This document shows positions 1 to 8,495 of a stretch of DNA of 24,306 bases, piece by piece; positions within the stretch are counted from its first letter, which is position 1; the number at the start of each line of letters is the position of its first letter. The translations under genes and the position numbers were made by a program. The notes beneath the pieces were generated by a model, which saw nothing but the letters and a program-made list of their open reading frames with translations, searched no databases and was not told where the DNA came from. Source of the DNA: a virus; the IMG/VR virus record IMGVR_UViG_3300032144_000319, positions 1 through 24,306 of that record; one strand, written 5' to 3'.

Positions 1-2
1 AC

Positions 3-1397
3 GAACAGGCGACCGCCCTCACCCCCACGCGGACGAGGGGCACGGACCCGCGCGCGCTCGGCCCGGGCGTGGCCGTGGAGAAGAACTTCAGTCGCAAGGG
101 CGGGCTCGCTCCCGAGGAGTACAACCGCCAGGCCGGCGATCGGCTCGCGGCGCACGACGCGACCAACCAGACCATCGCGCGCCACTATCAGGAAGACCAG
201 GCGGCGCGCGCCGTCCAGACCGAGAAGCTCCGGGCCGAAGCGCTCGGGATGCAGAAGGTCAACGCCGCGCGCGAGCTCGAGCTCAGCCGCCAGCAGCAGA
301 AGTATACCGAAGATCGCGCCTGGCTCGAGAAGGACGTCGACGCCTGGTATGACAAGAAGGTCGACCCGGACGGAGGCCTGCGCGCTCGGCGCGGCGTGCT
401 CGGCAACATCGGCAGCGCCATCGCCCAGTTCGTGGGCGCGTACGCGTCGGTCATCACCGGGACGCCCAACTTCGCCAACCAGATCCTCAACAAGAAGATG
501 GATCAGGCGGTGGACGCGCAGATGGAGGACCTGCGGCGCGGCCGGGTCAAGCGCGACAGCCAGCTCGCTCGCATGGCCGAACGCGGCATGGGCCTCGAGC
601 AGATGCGCAGCGCGCTCAAGCTCCAGCAGGAGATCGCGCTTCGCAAGGAGATCGAAGCCGCCGCGCTCGAAGAGGGCAGCCGCGAAGCGAAGCAGGCTGC
701 CGAGAGCCTGCTCATGAGCCGCAACGAGCAGCTCGTGAACAAAGAGAACGAGCACCGCACCGCCGCGCTCGGCGAGCAGACCGTCTCGGGCGAGTACGTG
801 CGCCCGAACGCCGGCCGCCAGCTCTCCCCGCTCGAGCTCCTCGCCGAACGGAACAAGGCCAAGAAGCTTCTGCTCGAGGGCGAGCACCTCGACAAGGGCG
901 GCGACTATGCCGTGGCCGAGGAAGAGCGCGCCATGAAGCGTGAGGATCGCGAGTTCCAGCGCGACAAGGAGAAGAACACGGTCACGGACCTGCAAGCCAG
1001 GGCCGAGTCCGCGCACCAGGCGGTCACGAGCCTCGGCACCAAAGCAGGCCTCGTGCGCGACAAGAACGGCAAATGGGTGGTTGGCGCCGGCGCCGTGCCC
1101 CCCGCGCTGCTGCAGAAGGCGGGCGAGGCTGCGACGGGCGGCCTCTACCAAGGCGACATCGGCGCCTCGTTCGACGCGGCGGTCGAGGCCTTTGGTCGTC
1201 AGCAGTCGGGCGGGGTCATCGGCAAGGAAGAGCGGCCCGACTTCCAGATCCAGCTCGGCCGGGATACCTCGTCGCGCCAGCAGCTCGCCGATCGCCTGAA
1301 CGCGGCCGAGCTCAACATCGAAGCGAAGCGCAAGAAGGACCTCGACGACATCCGCAAAGGCACCACGAACGCGGCGCCCTCGAGCTGGAGACGCTGA
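3..1397 (+). CDS. Coiled-coil internal virion/ejection-type protein, 5' end outside window
   Basis: The frame is open to the left edge, so the gene may begin before the window; GTG at 69 and GTG at 75 are the first in-window starts (442 residues from 69). The protein is hydrophilic, highly charged and mostly helical. One glycine/alanine-rich hydrophobic stretch lies near residues 110-140 (GNIGSAIAQFVGAYASVITG), followed by PNFANQILNKKMDQAVDAQ and a long coiled coil. In phage virion proteins this pattern (hydrophobic Gly-rich patch, then an Asn-rich helix and an AQ-containing coil) is typical of internal proteins ejected with the DNA. The assignment is by style and by position directly before a second ejection-type protein, not by a catalytic motif. 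The stop codon abuts the next gene's GTG, so the two are probably co-translated. Confidence 0.7.
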   Translation, partial: EQATALTPTRTRGTDPRALGPGVAVEKNFSRKGGLAPEEYNRQAGDRLAAHDATNQTIARHYQEDQAARAVQTEKLRAEALGMQKVNAARELELSRQQQKYTEDRAWLEKDVDAWYDKKVDPDGGLRARRGVLGNIGSAIAQFVGAYASVITGTPNFANQILNKKMDQAVDAQMEDLRRGRVKRDSQLARMAERGMGLEQMRSALKLQQEIALRKEIEAAALEEGSREAKQAAESLLMSRNEQLVNKENEHRTAALGEQTVSGEYVRPNAGRQLSPLELLAERNKAKKLLLEGEHLDKGGDYAVAEEERAMKREDREFQRDKEKNTVTDLQARAESAHQAVTSLGTKAGLVRDKNGKWVVGAGAVPPALLQKAGEAATGGLYQGDIGASFDAAVEAFGRQQSGGVIGKEERPDFQIQLGRDTSSRQQLADRLNAAELNIEAKRKKDLDDIRKGTTNAAPSSWRR

Positions 1398-4300
1398 GTG
1401 GCCGTCTTCATCGACCCACGCTCGGGTGAACGGTACGAGTCCGTCCCCGACGAAGACGCCGAGCGGGCCCGCACCGAGTACGGCCTCGTTTCCGAGGCCG
1501 AGTACGAGCAAGAGCGCCAGTACGGCGACCGAGGCGGCGAGGCCTTCCTGAACGCGGCCGCGGCCGGCGCGTTCGACACGGCCGTGTCCCCCGTCCGCAT
1601 GGCGAGCGAACTCGCCGCCGGCGGCGCGCACCTGCTGGGCGCGACCGGGGCAGAGAACGAGCTCCGGGCCTTCAACCAGCAGATATCGGGCCGGCAGGTG
1701 ATGGAGAACATCACGGCCGTGCTCGGCGAGCTCGCGGGCGAGGGCAACGCGGAAGAGATCGCCCGGCGCTACAGCGAAGATGCGCGCGCCGTGGCGCAGG
1801 CCAACCCCAACTGGTCGACCGCGGGCTACGTCGGCGGCGCTCTGCTCGGCGGCCGTGGCGTGGCGGGCGCGAGCGCCCAGCTCGGGCGCGCGGCGGCCAG
1901 CGCGGCGACCAGCAGCGCCCTCGGTAAGACGGCCCTCGCGCTCGCCACCGAGGGCGCTGCCGAAGGGGCGATGGTAGCGGCGGGCGAAGCGAGCGAGCAA
2001 GCCTTCATCGCGAACGAGAGACTCACGAGCGAGCAGGTGCTCGGCGCCATCGGCCTCGGGACGTTTATCGGCGGGGGCGTCGGCGGCACGCTCGGCACGC
2101 TCGGCCACGGCGTGGGCAAGGCGCGGCGCGCGACCGACGCCGCCGGAGCCCGCGTCCGGCGCATGTTCGACCCGGACGCGAGCGCGAACGCCGACACCGT
2201 GGCGGAGGTCGCCGGCGACGCGCTCGGGGTGAAGGTCGACCGGGCCGAGGGCAGCAAGATCAAGCAGGCGCTCGAATCGCTGCGTGACAAGGCCGAGCAC
2301 GCCCAGGCCGCGGCGACCGGCGCCGACATCGAGACGATCCAGGACTATGGCGCGCTCCGCTGGGACCAGAAGGCCATCGCCGGCCGCGACGCGTTCATCA
2401 ACCGGGAAGCCATCCGCGAGGGCGCCAAGCGCGATCTGACCCAGGGCCTGCAGGAGTTTTCCGACGCGGCCGAGCCGGTCATCGACGAGATCCGCTACAC
2501 GGGCCTCAAGCGCGACCACGTCGCCGCCGCTATCAGCGACAACGCGGACGCTCAGCTCGCCGACGCCCGCGCCCGAGCCGCCGCGGTCGAAGAGATGCTG
2601 GTGCCGATGCGCAAGCCCGGCAGTCGCGCCGCGGCGACCCGGGAAGCCGGCAAGGACGCGGCCATCGATCGGGAAGCCTACGTCCAGACGTTTTCGCCCG
2701 AGCAGCAGAGCGGCATCGACGACGAGCTCGACGATGAAATCCGCGAGACGCTCGAAGCGCTCGGCCGGCGCGACGCGAAGGAGGGCGGCCGGGCCTGGAA
2801 GCGCGTCGAGCAGGACATTCTGCGAGAACGCGTCGACCGGCAAGCGCCCGCCCCCGTTCCGGCCGATCCGCGCGAAGGCAGCATGCGCGGCGAGCTCGGC
2901 GGCGCCGGGCTGCTCCAGGAGGTCGACCGCTTCGCGAGCCGGCAGATGGCGACCATCGCCAAGACGAGCGACCCGGTCGAAGCCTACATGGCGCTCGACC
3001 AGCTCAAGCGGGGGCTACAGAAGTACGCCGACCGCACCGGCAAGAGCGCTCGCGCCCTCAATCGCACGAGCCCCGAGCGGGCCACGGGCATGCGGAGCCT
3101 GTCCGACTACCTCGAGCGCTTCCAAGAGCCGCTCCGTCAGAGCCTCGAGAGCACGGAAGTGTGGGGCAAGGCGGGCGCGAACCAGAAGGCCATCAACGCG
3201 GCGCTGACCCGGCAGATCGAGGGCGCCAAGGCGTTCCGAGCGCGCTTCCTGCGCGAGACGGAAGGCTACCGCGGACTCGACGTCGTGCAGACCGTGCGCG
3301 AGGACGCGACGAGCGGCTTCATCAACAAGCTGGGCCTCGCCGAGAACGAACCGACCGAGCAGTTTTTGCGCGCGCATCTGCGGGCCACGAACGACGTGCT
3401 CACGGCGCTCGACGGCGCGCTCGAGCTCGGCGAGAAGAAGGCGCTCGTCGGCCGCGCGCGCGAGACCGAGAAGCGCCTGAACGGCATGCTCGCGGCGCTC
3501 GACGAGAACGTGCGCACGGCCAACCGCATCGAGGCGCTCATCGGCGCGGACGCGGACGGTGACGGCGGCATGGGTAAGGCGCTGCTCGGCTCGCTCGTGG
3601 GCGGGCCCATCGGCGCGCTCGTGGGCTTCGGGGCGGACATCGCGTCGAGCCCCGGCAAGCGCATGCGCCAGGCCATCGCCATCCAGCGCATCGCGCGGCG
3701 CAACGGCGTCGACATCGAGCAGGCCATGGGCCGCATCTTCGCCGCCGGCAAGAAGGCCGATGCCAAGGTGGCCCGCGATACCGCTCAGAACGCGGCCGAG
3801 CTCGCCGACGAAGCCGAGGACGAAATCAGCGGGGTGCGCCTGCGGCCCGGGTTCGAGCCCCCGCCAGCCGCGGCCGCGCAGGCCTCCGGGGGAGGTCGGG
3901 CGGCGGCCGCTCCAGCGCAGCAGCCGAATTTGGCTCCAGAAGCTGCCCCGGCGCCGGCGCAGGCCTCGACGGGAGGGGCGCGGCCGCGCTCGGGCCCGAA
4001 CCTCGGAACGCGTGCGGGCGTGCCCGCGGCCATGGCCGTTTTCCTGGGCAATCACGAGGACAAGCAGGCCGCGTTCAAACAGCGGGCGCGGGAGATCCAC
4101 GCCGCCACGGCCAACTTCGGCGAGTCCCTGCGCGACGCGGTCGACCGGGACTTTGGCGACACCGCCACCGAGATGCCCCGACTGTCGGCCGCACTCGTGA
4201 ACGGGCTCACCCGCGGGGCGCTCTTCCTCGAGTCGAAGCTCCCCATGAGCTACCGCGCAGCGGCGCCGGGCGCCCAGGGCCGGTCGACTCGGCCCGTGGC

Positions 4301-4718
4301 CGATCACGATATCGCCAAGTTTGCCCGTTACTGGTCTGCGGTGAACAACCCCGTCAGCGTGTTGCACGACATGGCACTCGGCATCGTCACGGCCGAGCAG
4401 ATCGAGGCGATCCGCGCGGTGTACCCCGAGCTGCACGTCGAGCTCAGCCAGCAGCTGCTCGAGAAGGCCGCGGACCTGGACGCGAAGGGGCAACGCCTGC
4501 CCATTCAAACCCGGCTCCAGATCGGGCGCTTCGTCGGCGCCGAGCTCGAGCCCGCCTTCCGCCCGCGCGCGGTCGACCTCATCGACCAGGCCCGGCAGGG
4601 CAAGGCCGAGGCCGCCACCCAGCAGCCCACCCCGCGCCCGAGCGCGCCGCCCAACATCGCCAGCTCGGTCGGGCCCGAGTCGGTCCAGATCGCTCAGCGC
4701 GAAGCCCGCGTTGGATAA
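1398..4718 (+). CDS. Large (1106 aa) putative ejection/internal virion protein
   Basis: GTG directly follows the upstream TGA. The N-terminus (FIDPRSGERYESVPDEDAERA) resembles the short leading module of many phage injection-type proteins. Residues about 45-240 hold several Gly/Ala-rich hydrophobic stretches, such as YVGGALLGGRGVAG and IGLGTFIGGGVGGTLGTLG, which could insert into membranes. Long charged helical segments follow, then another Gly-rich hydrophobic patch near residue 735 (LLGSLVGGPIGALVGFGAD). After that comes a Pro/Ala-rich linker near 820-870 and a C-terminal helical domain. I see no lysozyme or transglycosylase catalytic motif. Length, amphipathic composition and position at the end of the structural cluster suggest a DNA-ejection channel protein. 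That role is inference; the coding call is firm. Confidence 0.75.
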   Translation: MAVFIDPRSGERYESVPDEDAERARTEYGLVSEAEYEQERQYGDRGGEAFLNAAAAGAFDTAVSPVRMASELAAGGAHLLGATGAENELRAFNQQISGRQVMENITAVLGELAGEGNAEEIARRYSEDARAVAQANPNWSTAGYVGGALLGGRGVAGASAQLGRAAASAATSSALGKTALALATEGAAEGAMVAAGEASEQAFIANERLTSEQVLGAIGLGTFIGGGVGGTLGTLGHGVGKARRATDAAGARVRRMFDPDASANADTVAEVAGDALGVKVDRAEGSKIKQALESLRDKAEHAQAAATGADIETIQDYGALRWDQKAIAGRDAFINREAIREGAKRDLTQGLQEFSDAAEPVIDEIRYTGLKRDHVAAAISDNADAQLADARARAAAVEEMLVPMRKPGSRAAATREAGKDAAIDREAYVQTFSPEQQSGIDDELDDEIRETLEALGRRDAKEGGRAWKRVEQDILRERVDRQAPAPVPADPREGSMRGELGGAGLLQEVDRFASRQMATIAKTSDPVEAYMALDQLKRGLQKYADRTGKSARALNRTSPERATGMRSLSDYLERFQEPLRQSLESTEVWGKAGANQKAINAALTRQIEGAKAFRARFLRETEGYRGLDVVQTVREDATSGFINKLGLAENEPTEQFLRAHLRATNDVLTALDGALELGEKKALVGRARETEKRLNGMLAALDENVRTANRIEALIGADADGDGGMGKALLGSLVGGPIGALVGFGADIASSPGKRMRQAIAIQRIARRNGVDIEQAMGRIFAAGKKADAKVARDTAQNAAELADEAEDEISGVRLRPGFEPPPAAAAQASGGGRAAAAPAQQPNLAPEAAPAPAQASTGGARPRSGPNLGTRAGVPAAMAVFLGNHEDKQAAFKQRAREIHAATANFGESLRDAVDRDFGDTATEMPRLSAALVNGLTRGALFLESKLPMSYRAAAPGAQGRSTRPVADHDIAKFARYWSAVNNPVSVLHDMALGIVTAEQIEAIRAVYPELHVELSQQLLEKAADLDAKGQRLPIQTRLQIGRFVGAELEPAFRPRAVDLIDQARQGKAEAATQQPTPRPSAPPNIASSVGPESVQIAQREARVG

Positions 4719-4733
4719 CGAAGAAAGAACATC

Positions 4734-5576
4734 ATGGGAGCATTCAGCAGCACAGGATCGAAGCAGCTCGGCCAGGACGAGTACGCAAACCTCATCGCCG
4801 CACTCGGCCAGGACCGCACCCAGCTCGCGCGCATGTTCGCTCGGCCCTGGAAGCGCTTCGAGGGCACGACCGACACGAACACGGCCGCGGCGAGCTCTCC
4901 CATCGTGAGCCTGAGCGACGAGGGCATTCTCTTCCCTGCCAACACCGAGCGGCTCATCACGGTCGCGGTCATGGCCGCCAACGGCGATAACCGCTTCAGC
5001 TTCGTGACGCAGCAGCGCGTGCTCGGCGGCACCGACCCCGTGCTGAAGGGCCCGGAGGTCTACCTGACCGATTGCGAGGCGGTGCTGAGCACCGTGCTCG
5101 GTTCGAGCGGCACGACCACGACCGAGACGGCGGCGCTCTGCAAGGCGCCCGCCTGGTGGGACGGCGCGGCTCCCGCCGTGGGCGCGTTCAGCTCCGGCCT
5201 CGCCACGGCCTATTTCCTCGGAGGCACGGGCTCGCCCGCGCTGCCGTGTCGGGCGATTCTCCCGCTGGGGGCGACGTTCAGCCACGCCACGAGTTCGATC
5301 GCCAACACCCGCATGGTCGGCATGCACAACCCCGCCGTCGCCACGAGCTCCGTCGACCTCGCGATCGCCGATCTGGCCACGCCTTCCGCCTCGAGCGCCG
5401 ATGGCACGCTCACGGCGCGCGCTCGGGTGCTGCCCCCCATCCACGCCCCCGTGCTCATCGACACCGCGACCAGCCCCGACGAGGTCATCATCGGCGCGCT
5501 CGGCATCGCCAGCGACTCGGTCGCCTGGATCGTCGACGTCTTCATCGGCGACCCGATCAAGATCGCTCTGGCCTGA
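4734..5576 (+). CDS. Putative virion structural protein, beta-rich (280 aa)
   Basis: Starts at ATG 4734, fifteen bases after the previous stop, with a weak GAAGAAAG Shine-Dalgarno. Composition is rich in Ala, Ser, Thr, Gly and Val, with few charged residues and many alternating hydrophobic stretches, as in beta-rich decoration, fibre-base or tail-surface proteins. Runs such as SSGTTTTETAAL and ATPSASSADGTLTARARVLPP look like exposed loops. No signal peptide or enzymatic motif is visible. It is the last gene of the rightward structural operon. Its 3' end overlaps the convergent minus-strand gene by 20 bases, leaving no room for a separate terminator. A structural role is inferred from context only. 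Confidence 0.7.
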   Translation: MGAFSSTGSKQLGQDEYANLIAALGQDRTQLARMFARPWKRFEGTTDTNTAAASSPIVSLSDEGILFPANTERLITVAVMAANGDNRFSFVTQQRVLGGTDPVLKGPEVYLTDCEAVLSTVLGSSGTTTTETAALCKAPAWWDGAAPAVGAFSSGLATAYFLGGTGSPALPCRAILPLGATFSHATSSIANTRMVGMHNPAVATSSVDLAIADLATPSASSADGTLTARARVLPPIHAPVLIDTATSPDEVIIGALGIASDSVAWIVDVFIGDPIKIALA

Positions 5577-5823
5577 GCTTCGCGGTCCGCATCAGGCGGG
5601 CGAGCGCCTCGGTCGCGAGCTGGGCGCGCTCGCCCTGGACCTGGGCGCGGGCCTGGGCGGACGCGAGCTCGGCGAGGAGCCCCTCCTTCTCGCGTTCGAG
5701 CCGCGCGACCTCCGCTCGGAGCGCGGCGGCGATGGCCGCGGCCGTCTCTGTCTGCGCCGCGAGCTCGTCGCGCAGCGCCCGCACCTCGTCCCAGTGCCAG
5801 GCGGGGCGGTCGGGCTCGGACAC
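5557..5823 (-). CDS. Small coiled-coil protein downstream of endolysin
   Basis: GTG at 5823 lies five bases after the endolysin stop codon and gives 88 residues. A longer reading from 5919 would overlap the endolysin's conserved C-terminus and begins with arginine-rich noise. The product is one long amphipathic helix (ALRDELAAQTETAAAIAAAL onward) with heptad-like spacing, Ala/Glu-rich. Genes behind phage endolysins often encode spanins (Rz-type), but this protein has no N-terminal membrane segment or lipobox, so I do not call it a spanin. It is the last gene of the leftward operon. Confidence 0.6.
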   Translation of the reverse strand: MSEPDRPAWHWDEVRALRDELAAQTETAAAIAAALRAEVARLEREKEGLLAELASAQARAQVQGERAQLATEALARLMRTAKLRPERS

Positions 5824-5828
5824 GGCGG

Positions 5829-6269
5829 TCAGGCAGCGGTCGCTCGGGCGAACATCCAGAGCTCGGCGGCGCGGCGCTGGAGCAGCGCGGCGTTGACCTT
5901 GCCGGCGGCCTTGTTCCACACGATGAACTGCCGGCCCGCGCCTTCCGTGTCGCCGCCGTTGAAGCGACGCACGAGCGTGCTCTCGGCGAAGGCCTGCGTG
6001 CCGATGTTGAACGCGAGGCTCACCATCGCGTCGAACTGGCCCTGCGTCAGCGGGCGCGTGATGGCGCCCTCCACCGCGACCTCAAACCGGGAAAGGTCAC
6101 GGGCGAGCGCTTCGTCCGCCTGCTTCTGCGTCCAGATGAGCCCCGGCACGACGTCGCGGCCGGTGTGCCCGTAGCCGATCGTGTCCTTGCCAGCGGCGCA
6201 CTTGTACGTCTTGAGCACGCAGCCTTCGAACCGCTTGATGGCTTCGATGCCAGCCGGGCTCGTGCGCAT
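5829..6269 (-). CDS. Endolysin, T4-type lysozyme (glycoside hydrolase family 24)
   Basis: This enzyme would cleave the MurNAc-GlcNAc bond of peptidoglycan to release progeny. ATG 6269 gives 146 residues, the usual length for a globular phage lysozyme; the longer open frame to 6578 only adds low-quality sequence. The catalytic signature E-x8-C-x5-T is complete: Glu15 in RFEG, Cys24 in YKCAAG, and Thr30 in TIGYGHTG. The family's second block (QFDAMVSLAFNIGTQAF, 78-94) and the C-terminal RR..E helix are present. Cys replaces the more common Asp at the second catalytic position, as in phage P1 Lyz. Unlike P1 Lyz there is no N-terminal signal-anchor, so export should need a holin. No obvious holin gene adjoins it. 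A 14-bp hairpin lies just upstream. Confidence 0.93.
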   Translation of the reverse strand: MRTSPAGIEAIKRFEGCVLKTYKCAAGKDTIGYGHTGRDVVPGLIWTQKQADEALARDLSRFEVAVEGAITRPLTQGQFDAMVSLAFNIGTQAFAESTLVRRFNGGDTEGAGRQFIVWNKAAGKVNAALLQRRAAELWMFARATAA

Positions 6270-6289
6270 GCTTCCGATCGTAACCCGAA

Positions 6290-6334
6290 TCCCCCCGAAG
6301 GGCCCGTGTGAACGAGCAGAGCCCTTCGGGGGGA
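6290..6334 (-). terminator. Strong hairpin between 6370-6660 gene and endolysin
   Basis: Near-perfect inverted repeat: CCCCCCGAAGGGC at 6291-6303 and its exact complement at 6321-6333, plus one further T-A pair (6290/6334), with a 17-base loop. It lies in the 100-base gap between the stop at 6370 and the endolysin ATG at 6269, both read leftward. No T-run follows on the minus strand. It could be a partial terminator, an mRNA processing or stability element, or a device that lowers endolysin expression relative to upstream genes. Confidence 0.55.
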
Positions 6335-6369
6335 AGTCCCAAACCGAGCAGAAGCCGCTTGCGCGACGA

Positions 6370-6660
6370 CTATACCAGGTGATCCTCGGCCAGGCGCAAG
6401 GCAAAGGCGGCGATGCCGTGGGCGAAGGAGGGGTTGCGCGTCTCGATGGCGCGCCGCGTACAATGGCAGATGGCGGCGTAGAGCTGGTCGGCCGCGAGAT
6501 CTGGCCCCATCTCCCGGCTCGCCGCCACCAGGTTCTGCACGGCCGCGATGGTATCGTCGGTCGGCTCCAGTGTTGCATCGTGTGGCAGGGGCGCCCCAGG
6601 GCTCGGCAGGGTGGGCGCGCCCAGCACCGGCCCGAGCTCGCGCAGGACCTGGCTGGTCAC
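6370..6660 (-). CDS. Hypothetical protein, 96 aa
   Basis: GTG at 6660 overlaps the TGA of the upstream exonuclease gene (GTGA), which indicates translational coupling. The N-terminal third is Pro-rich (GAPTLPSPGAPLPHDATLEP). The rest is helical, with DTIAAVQNLVAASREMGPDL and a Cys/His/Arg patch (AICHCTRR). I recognise no family. Because it is coupled to the RecE-like nuclease it may assist recombination or DNA processing, but nothing in the sequence demonstrates that. Confidence 0.65.
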   Translation of the reverse strand: MTSQVLRELGPVLGAPTLPSPGAPLPHDATLEPTDDTIAAVQNLVAASREMGPDLAADQLYAAICHCTRRAIETRNPSFAHGIAAFALRLAEDHLV

Positions 6661-7460
6661 GCCGCCTCCCCTTCGTCCTCGGCCCCGGACCAGTCGAGCT
6701 CGGGCTCTTCGTCCACGACCGACAGCGGCACGTCGCTTTCCGCGTAGGCCGGAAAGTGGTCGTTCCGCTCGCACACGAGCAGCTGCTCGAGCCAGAGCCG
6801 GTTCATGCGCGCGCCGACTTCGAGGCTCTTCTCGTCGACCCGGAAGACCGTCACCGGGTAGGGCGGCGCGCTCTCGACCGCGACCACGTAGACCTCGTCG
6901 AAGCCGCCCGGGCCGTACTCGCCGCAGAGCTCGGCCCCGCGCCGGTACCATGCGACCTGGGCGTGGTAGAGGTGGCGGCGGCACTCCCAGACGAACCGCT
7001 CGGGGTGGCTCGTGCGGGTCGTCTTGAGCTCGACCAGGATGCGCCGGTCGCCCTTCGGGATGACCACGTCGGGGGTGCCCATGCAGGCCCGCCCCGCGTC
7101 CTCCCAGTGGATCCGGCGCTCCTGCACGCCGTCGAGCAGCCACATGGCGCGGGGGTGCTTCTCGAGGCTCTCGCGCATCCCGATCACGTCGCCGAGCTCG
7201 GTCGGGCTCATGATGTGCCGGCCCTCGTGCGCGGCCTTGAAGTGGCGCCATTTTTCGATCCGGTCGTCGCGGCGTCCGCCCGTGTACACGACGACGTTTT
7301 TCTCGCCGCCGAGCAGGTAGGCGTGCAGCGCCGTCCCTTTCCGCATCGGGCCCGTCTCCGGGCCGAAGCCGGCCGCGTAGTGCGCGGCGCTCGTCGCCAT
7401 GCGCTTCAGGCGGCTGAAGCGCACGGGTTCGAGCTCGTGGTTGTCGTTCTGGGATTTCAT
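6657..7460 (-). CDS. RecE-like PD-(D/E)XK exonuclease
   Basis: ATG 7460 overlaps the upstream stop (ATGA) and follows a strong GAAGGAGGAG ribosome site; 267 residues. The nuclease core is clear: GTALH at 42-46, the metal-binding Asp131 in MGTPDVVIP, the E-x-K pair Glu144/Lys146 in LVELKTT, and the RecB-type Q-x3-Y motif at Gln168/Tyr172 (HAQVAWY). The N-terminus (FSRLKRMATSAAHYAA) matches the entry segment of RecE C-terminal/DUF3799-type phage nucleases. Such enzymes degrade one strand of duplex ends 5' to 3' to feed a single-strand annealing protein. No recognisable Beta/RecT/Erf annealase is in the window. Alternative: a Cas4-like nuclease, less likely because no Fe-S cysteine cluster is seen. 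Confidence 0.85.
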   Translation of the reverse strand: MKSQNDNHELEPVRFSRLKRMATSAAHYAAGFGPETGPMRKGTALHAYLLGGEKNVVVYTGGRRDDRIEKWRHFKAAHEGRHIMSPTELGDVIGMRESLEKHPRAMWLLDGVQERRIHWEDAGRACMGTPDVVIPKGDRRILVELKTTRTSHPERFVWECRRHLYHAQVAWYRRGAELCGEYGPGGFDEVYVVAVESAPPYPVTVFRVDEKSLEVGARMNRLWLEQLLVCERNDHFPAYAESDVPLSVVDEEPELDWSGAEDEGEAA

Positions 7461-7966
7461 GCTCCTCCTTCTCGCCGAGCGAGCTCGGCACGTGCCAGTT
7501 CTTCGTACGCCTCGGGGGCGGTGATGCGGGGCTCGGCGATCCAGCCCTTCAGGTCTTGCTCGGGGATGGCGCGCAGGGCGGTGAGCACGCGCTTGTCGGC
7601 CTCGCTGCGAGCCGTGCTCATGCCGAGCAAGAAGGCGCGGCCGATCGGGCTGCCTTCGTCGTCGGAGCGCTCGCGCAGTGCTGCTAGCGCCTGCTTTGCC
7701 CACGCGGCCTCAACGCTACCGCTTACTAGGCGCGCCGACTCGATGGCCTCGATGGCGGCGATGATACGCTTATTGGCGCTGGACGAGCGTAGGGTGCGCT
7801 CGATGTCGCGCAGCTCGTTCAGCGCCACGTGCAGCGCGTTGATCTCATCGCGCGCGGCGAACGCGCCCTCGTTCCACGCGGCACGGAACAGGATCTCGTC
7901 CGCACCCTTCCAGTGCTCGCCGAGCTTCTCGCGGTAGCGCGCGACTGCTTCGTCACACTTGCTCAT
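7457..7966 (-). CDS. Hypothetical helical protein, 169 aa
   Basis: ATG 7966 has a good AGGAG site seven bases upstream and overlaps the previous gene by 14 bases; its own stop overlaps the exonuclease ATG. It is Ala/Glu/Arg-rich and almost entirely helical, with no Cys cluster or membrane segment. Recognisable pieces include VARYREKLGEHWKGADEILF and EADKRVLTALRAIPEQDLKGW. I do not know the family. Its position between two recombination-module genes suggests a role in DNA metabolism, by context only. Confidence 0.65.
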   Translation of the reverse strand: MSKCDEAVARYREKLGEHWKGADEILFRAAWNEGAFAARDEINALHVALNELRDIERTLRSSSANKRIIAAIEAIESARLVSGSVEAAWAKQALAALRERSDDEGSPIGRAFLLGMSTARSEADKRVLTALRAIPEQDLKGWIAEPRITAPEAYEELARAELARREGGA

Positions 7967-8465
7967 CGTCGGTCTCCTGGTCCTGCTCCTCGTTCTTCGT
8001 GGCCTTGTCGTGATCGGTGAGAGCGGGCGCGCTCGGGGGCGGCTCGCTGCGGGGCGCGTTCTTGCGCTGCTGCTGGTCCGGGACCTGGTTCCGGATCCGG
8101 ATGCAGTCTTGCGTCTTCCCGAACGCCTCCGTCGTGGTCGGGTAGAGCGTGATGAGCTTGCCGACCCAGTCGGCGGGGCGCTTGCCGTACAGCTGCGCGA
8201 TCGTCTTCGCGTTCGTCTTGTTCAATAGCAGCGGCAGCGGCACGGCCGTGCCCTTTCGCGTCTCGAGCCGCAGCTTCGGCTGGCGCTGAATCTTGCGGTC
8301 GCCTTTGTCGTCCACGACTTCGTTGGTGAAGGCGGTTACGCGCGTGATGCGGTAGACGCGCTCGCGGTCCTGCAGGTGCCAGACGCGCAGAATGTCGTTG
8401 TTGAAGAACGCGCGGTAGTCGTTCGCGTCGACTTCCTCTTCGATGGGTTGAAAGCGGTTTGCCAT
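7953..8465 (-). CDS. Conserved phage recombination-module protein (LLNKTNAKTIAQLYG family)
   Basis: 170 residues from ATG 8465. The stretch LLLNKTNAKTIAQLYGKRPA at about 80-99, followed by DWVGKLITLYPTTTEAFGKTQDCIRIRNQ, is a pattern I recognise from a widespread phage family usually annotated as hypothetical and found beside phage exonuclease or single-strand-annealing genes. The N-terminal half is beta-rich, and the C-terminal 40 residues are disordered and acidic (EEQDQETDDEQV). The compact beta domain with an acidic tail recalls single-strand DNA-binding proteins, but that is a guess. It is two genes upstream of the RecE-like nuclease in the same operon. Confidence 0.72.
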   Translation of the reverse strand: MANRFQPIEEEVDANDYRAFFNNDILRVWHLQDRERVYRITRVTAFTNEVVDDKGDRKIQRQPKLRLETRKGTAVPLPLLLNKTNAKTIAQLYGKRPADWVGKLITLYPTTTEAFGKTQDCIRIRNQVPDQQQRKNAPRSEPPPSAPALTDHDKATKNEEQDQETDDEQV

Positions 8466-8495
8466 GGTTCGGGGTCTCTCGGTTGGGGGTTCGGG

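Noticed and set aside
3015-5444. 809-codon open frame on the minus strand
   Set aside because: It lies antisense to two coherent structural genes, is dominated by Arg/Ala/Gly/Leu/Val as expected from GC-rich shadow frames, and shows no domain.
5557-5919. 120-residue reading of the gene after the endolysin, or a spanin call
   Set aside because: The longer start overlaps the endolysin C-terminus with Arg-rich sequence, and the product lacks a membrane segment or lipobox.
6570-7937. 455-codon plus-strand frame
   Set aside because: It is antisense to the RecE-like nuclease and its neighbours, whose motifs are unambiguous.
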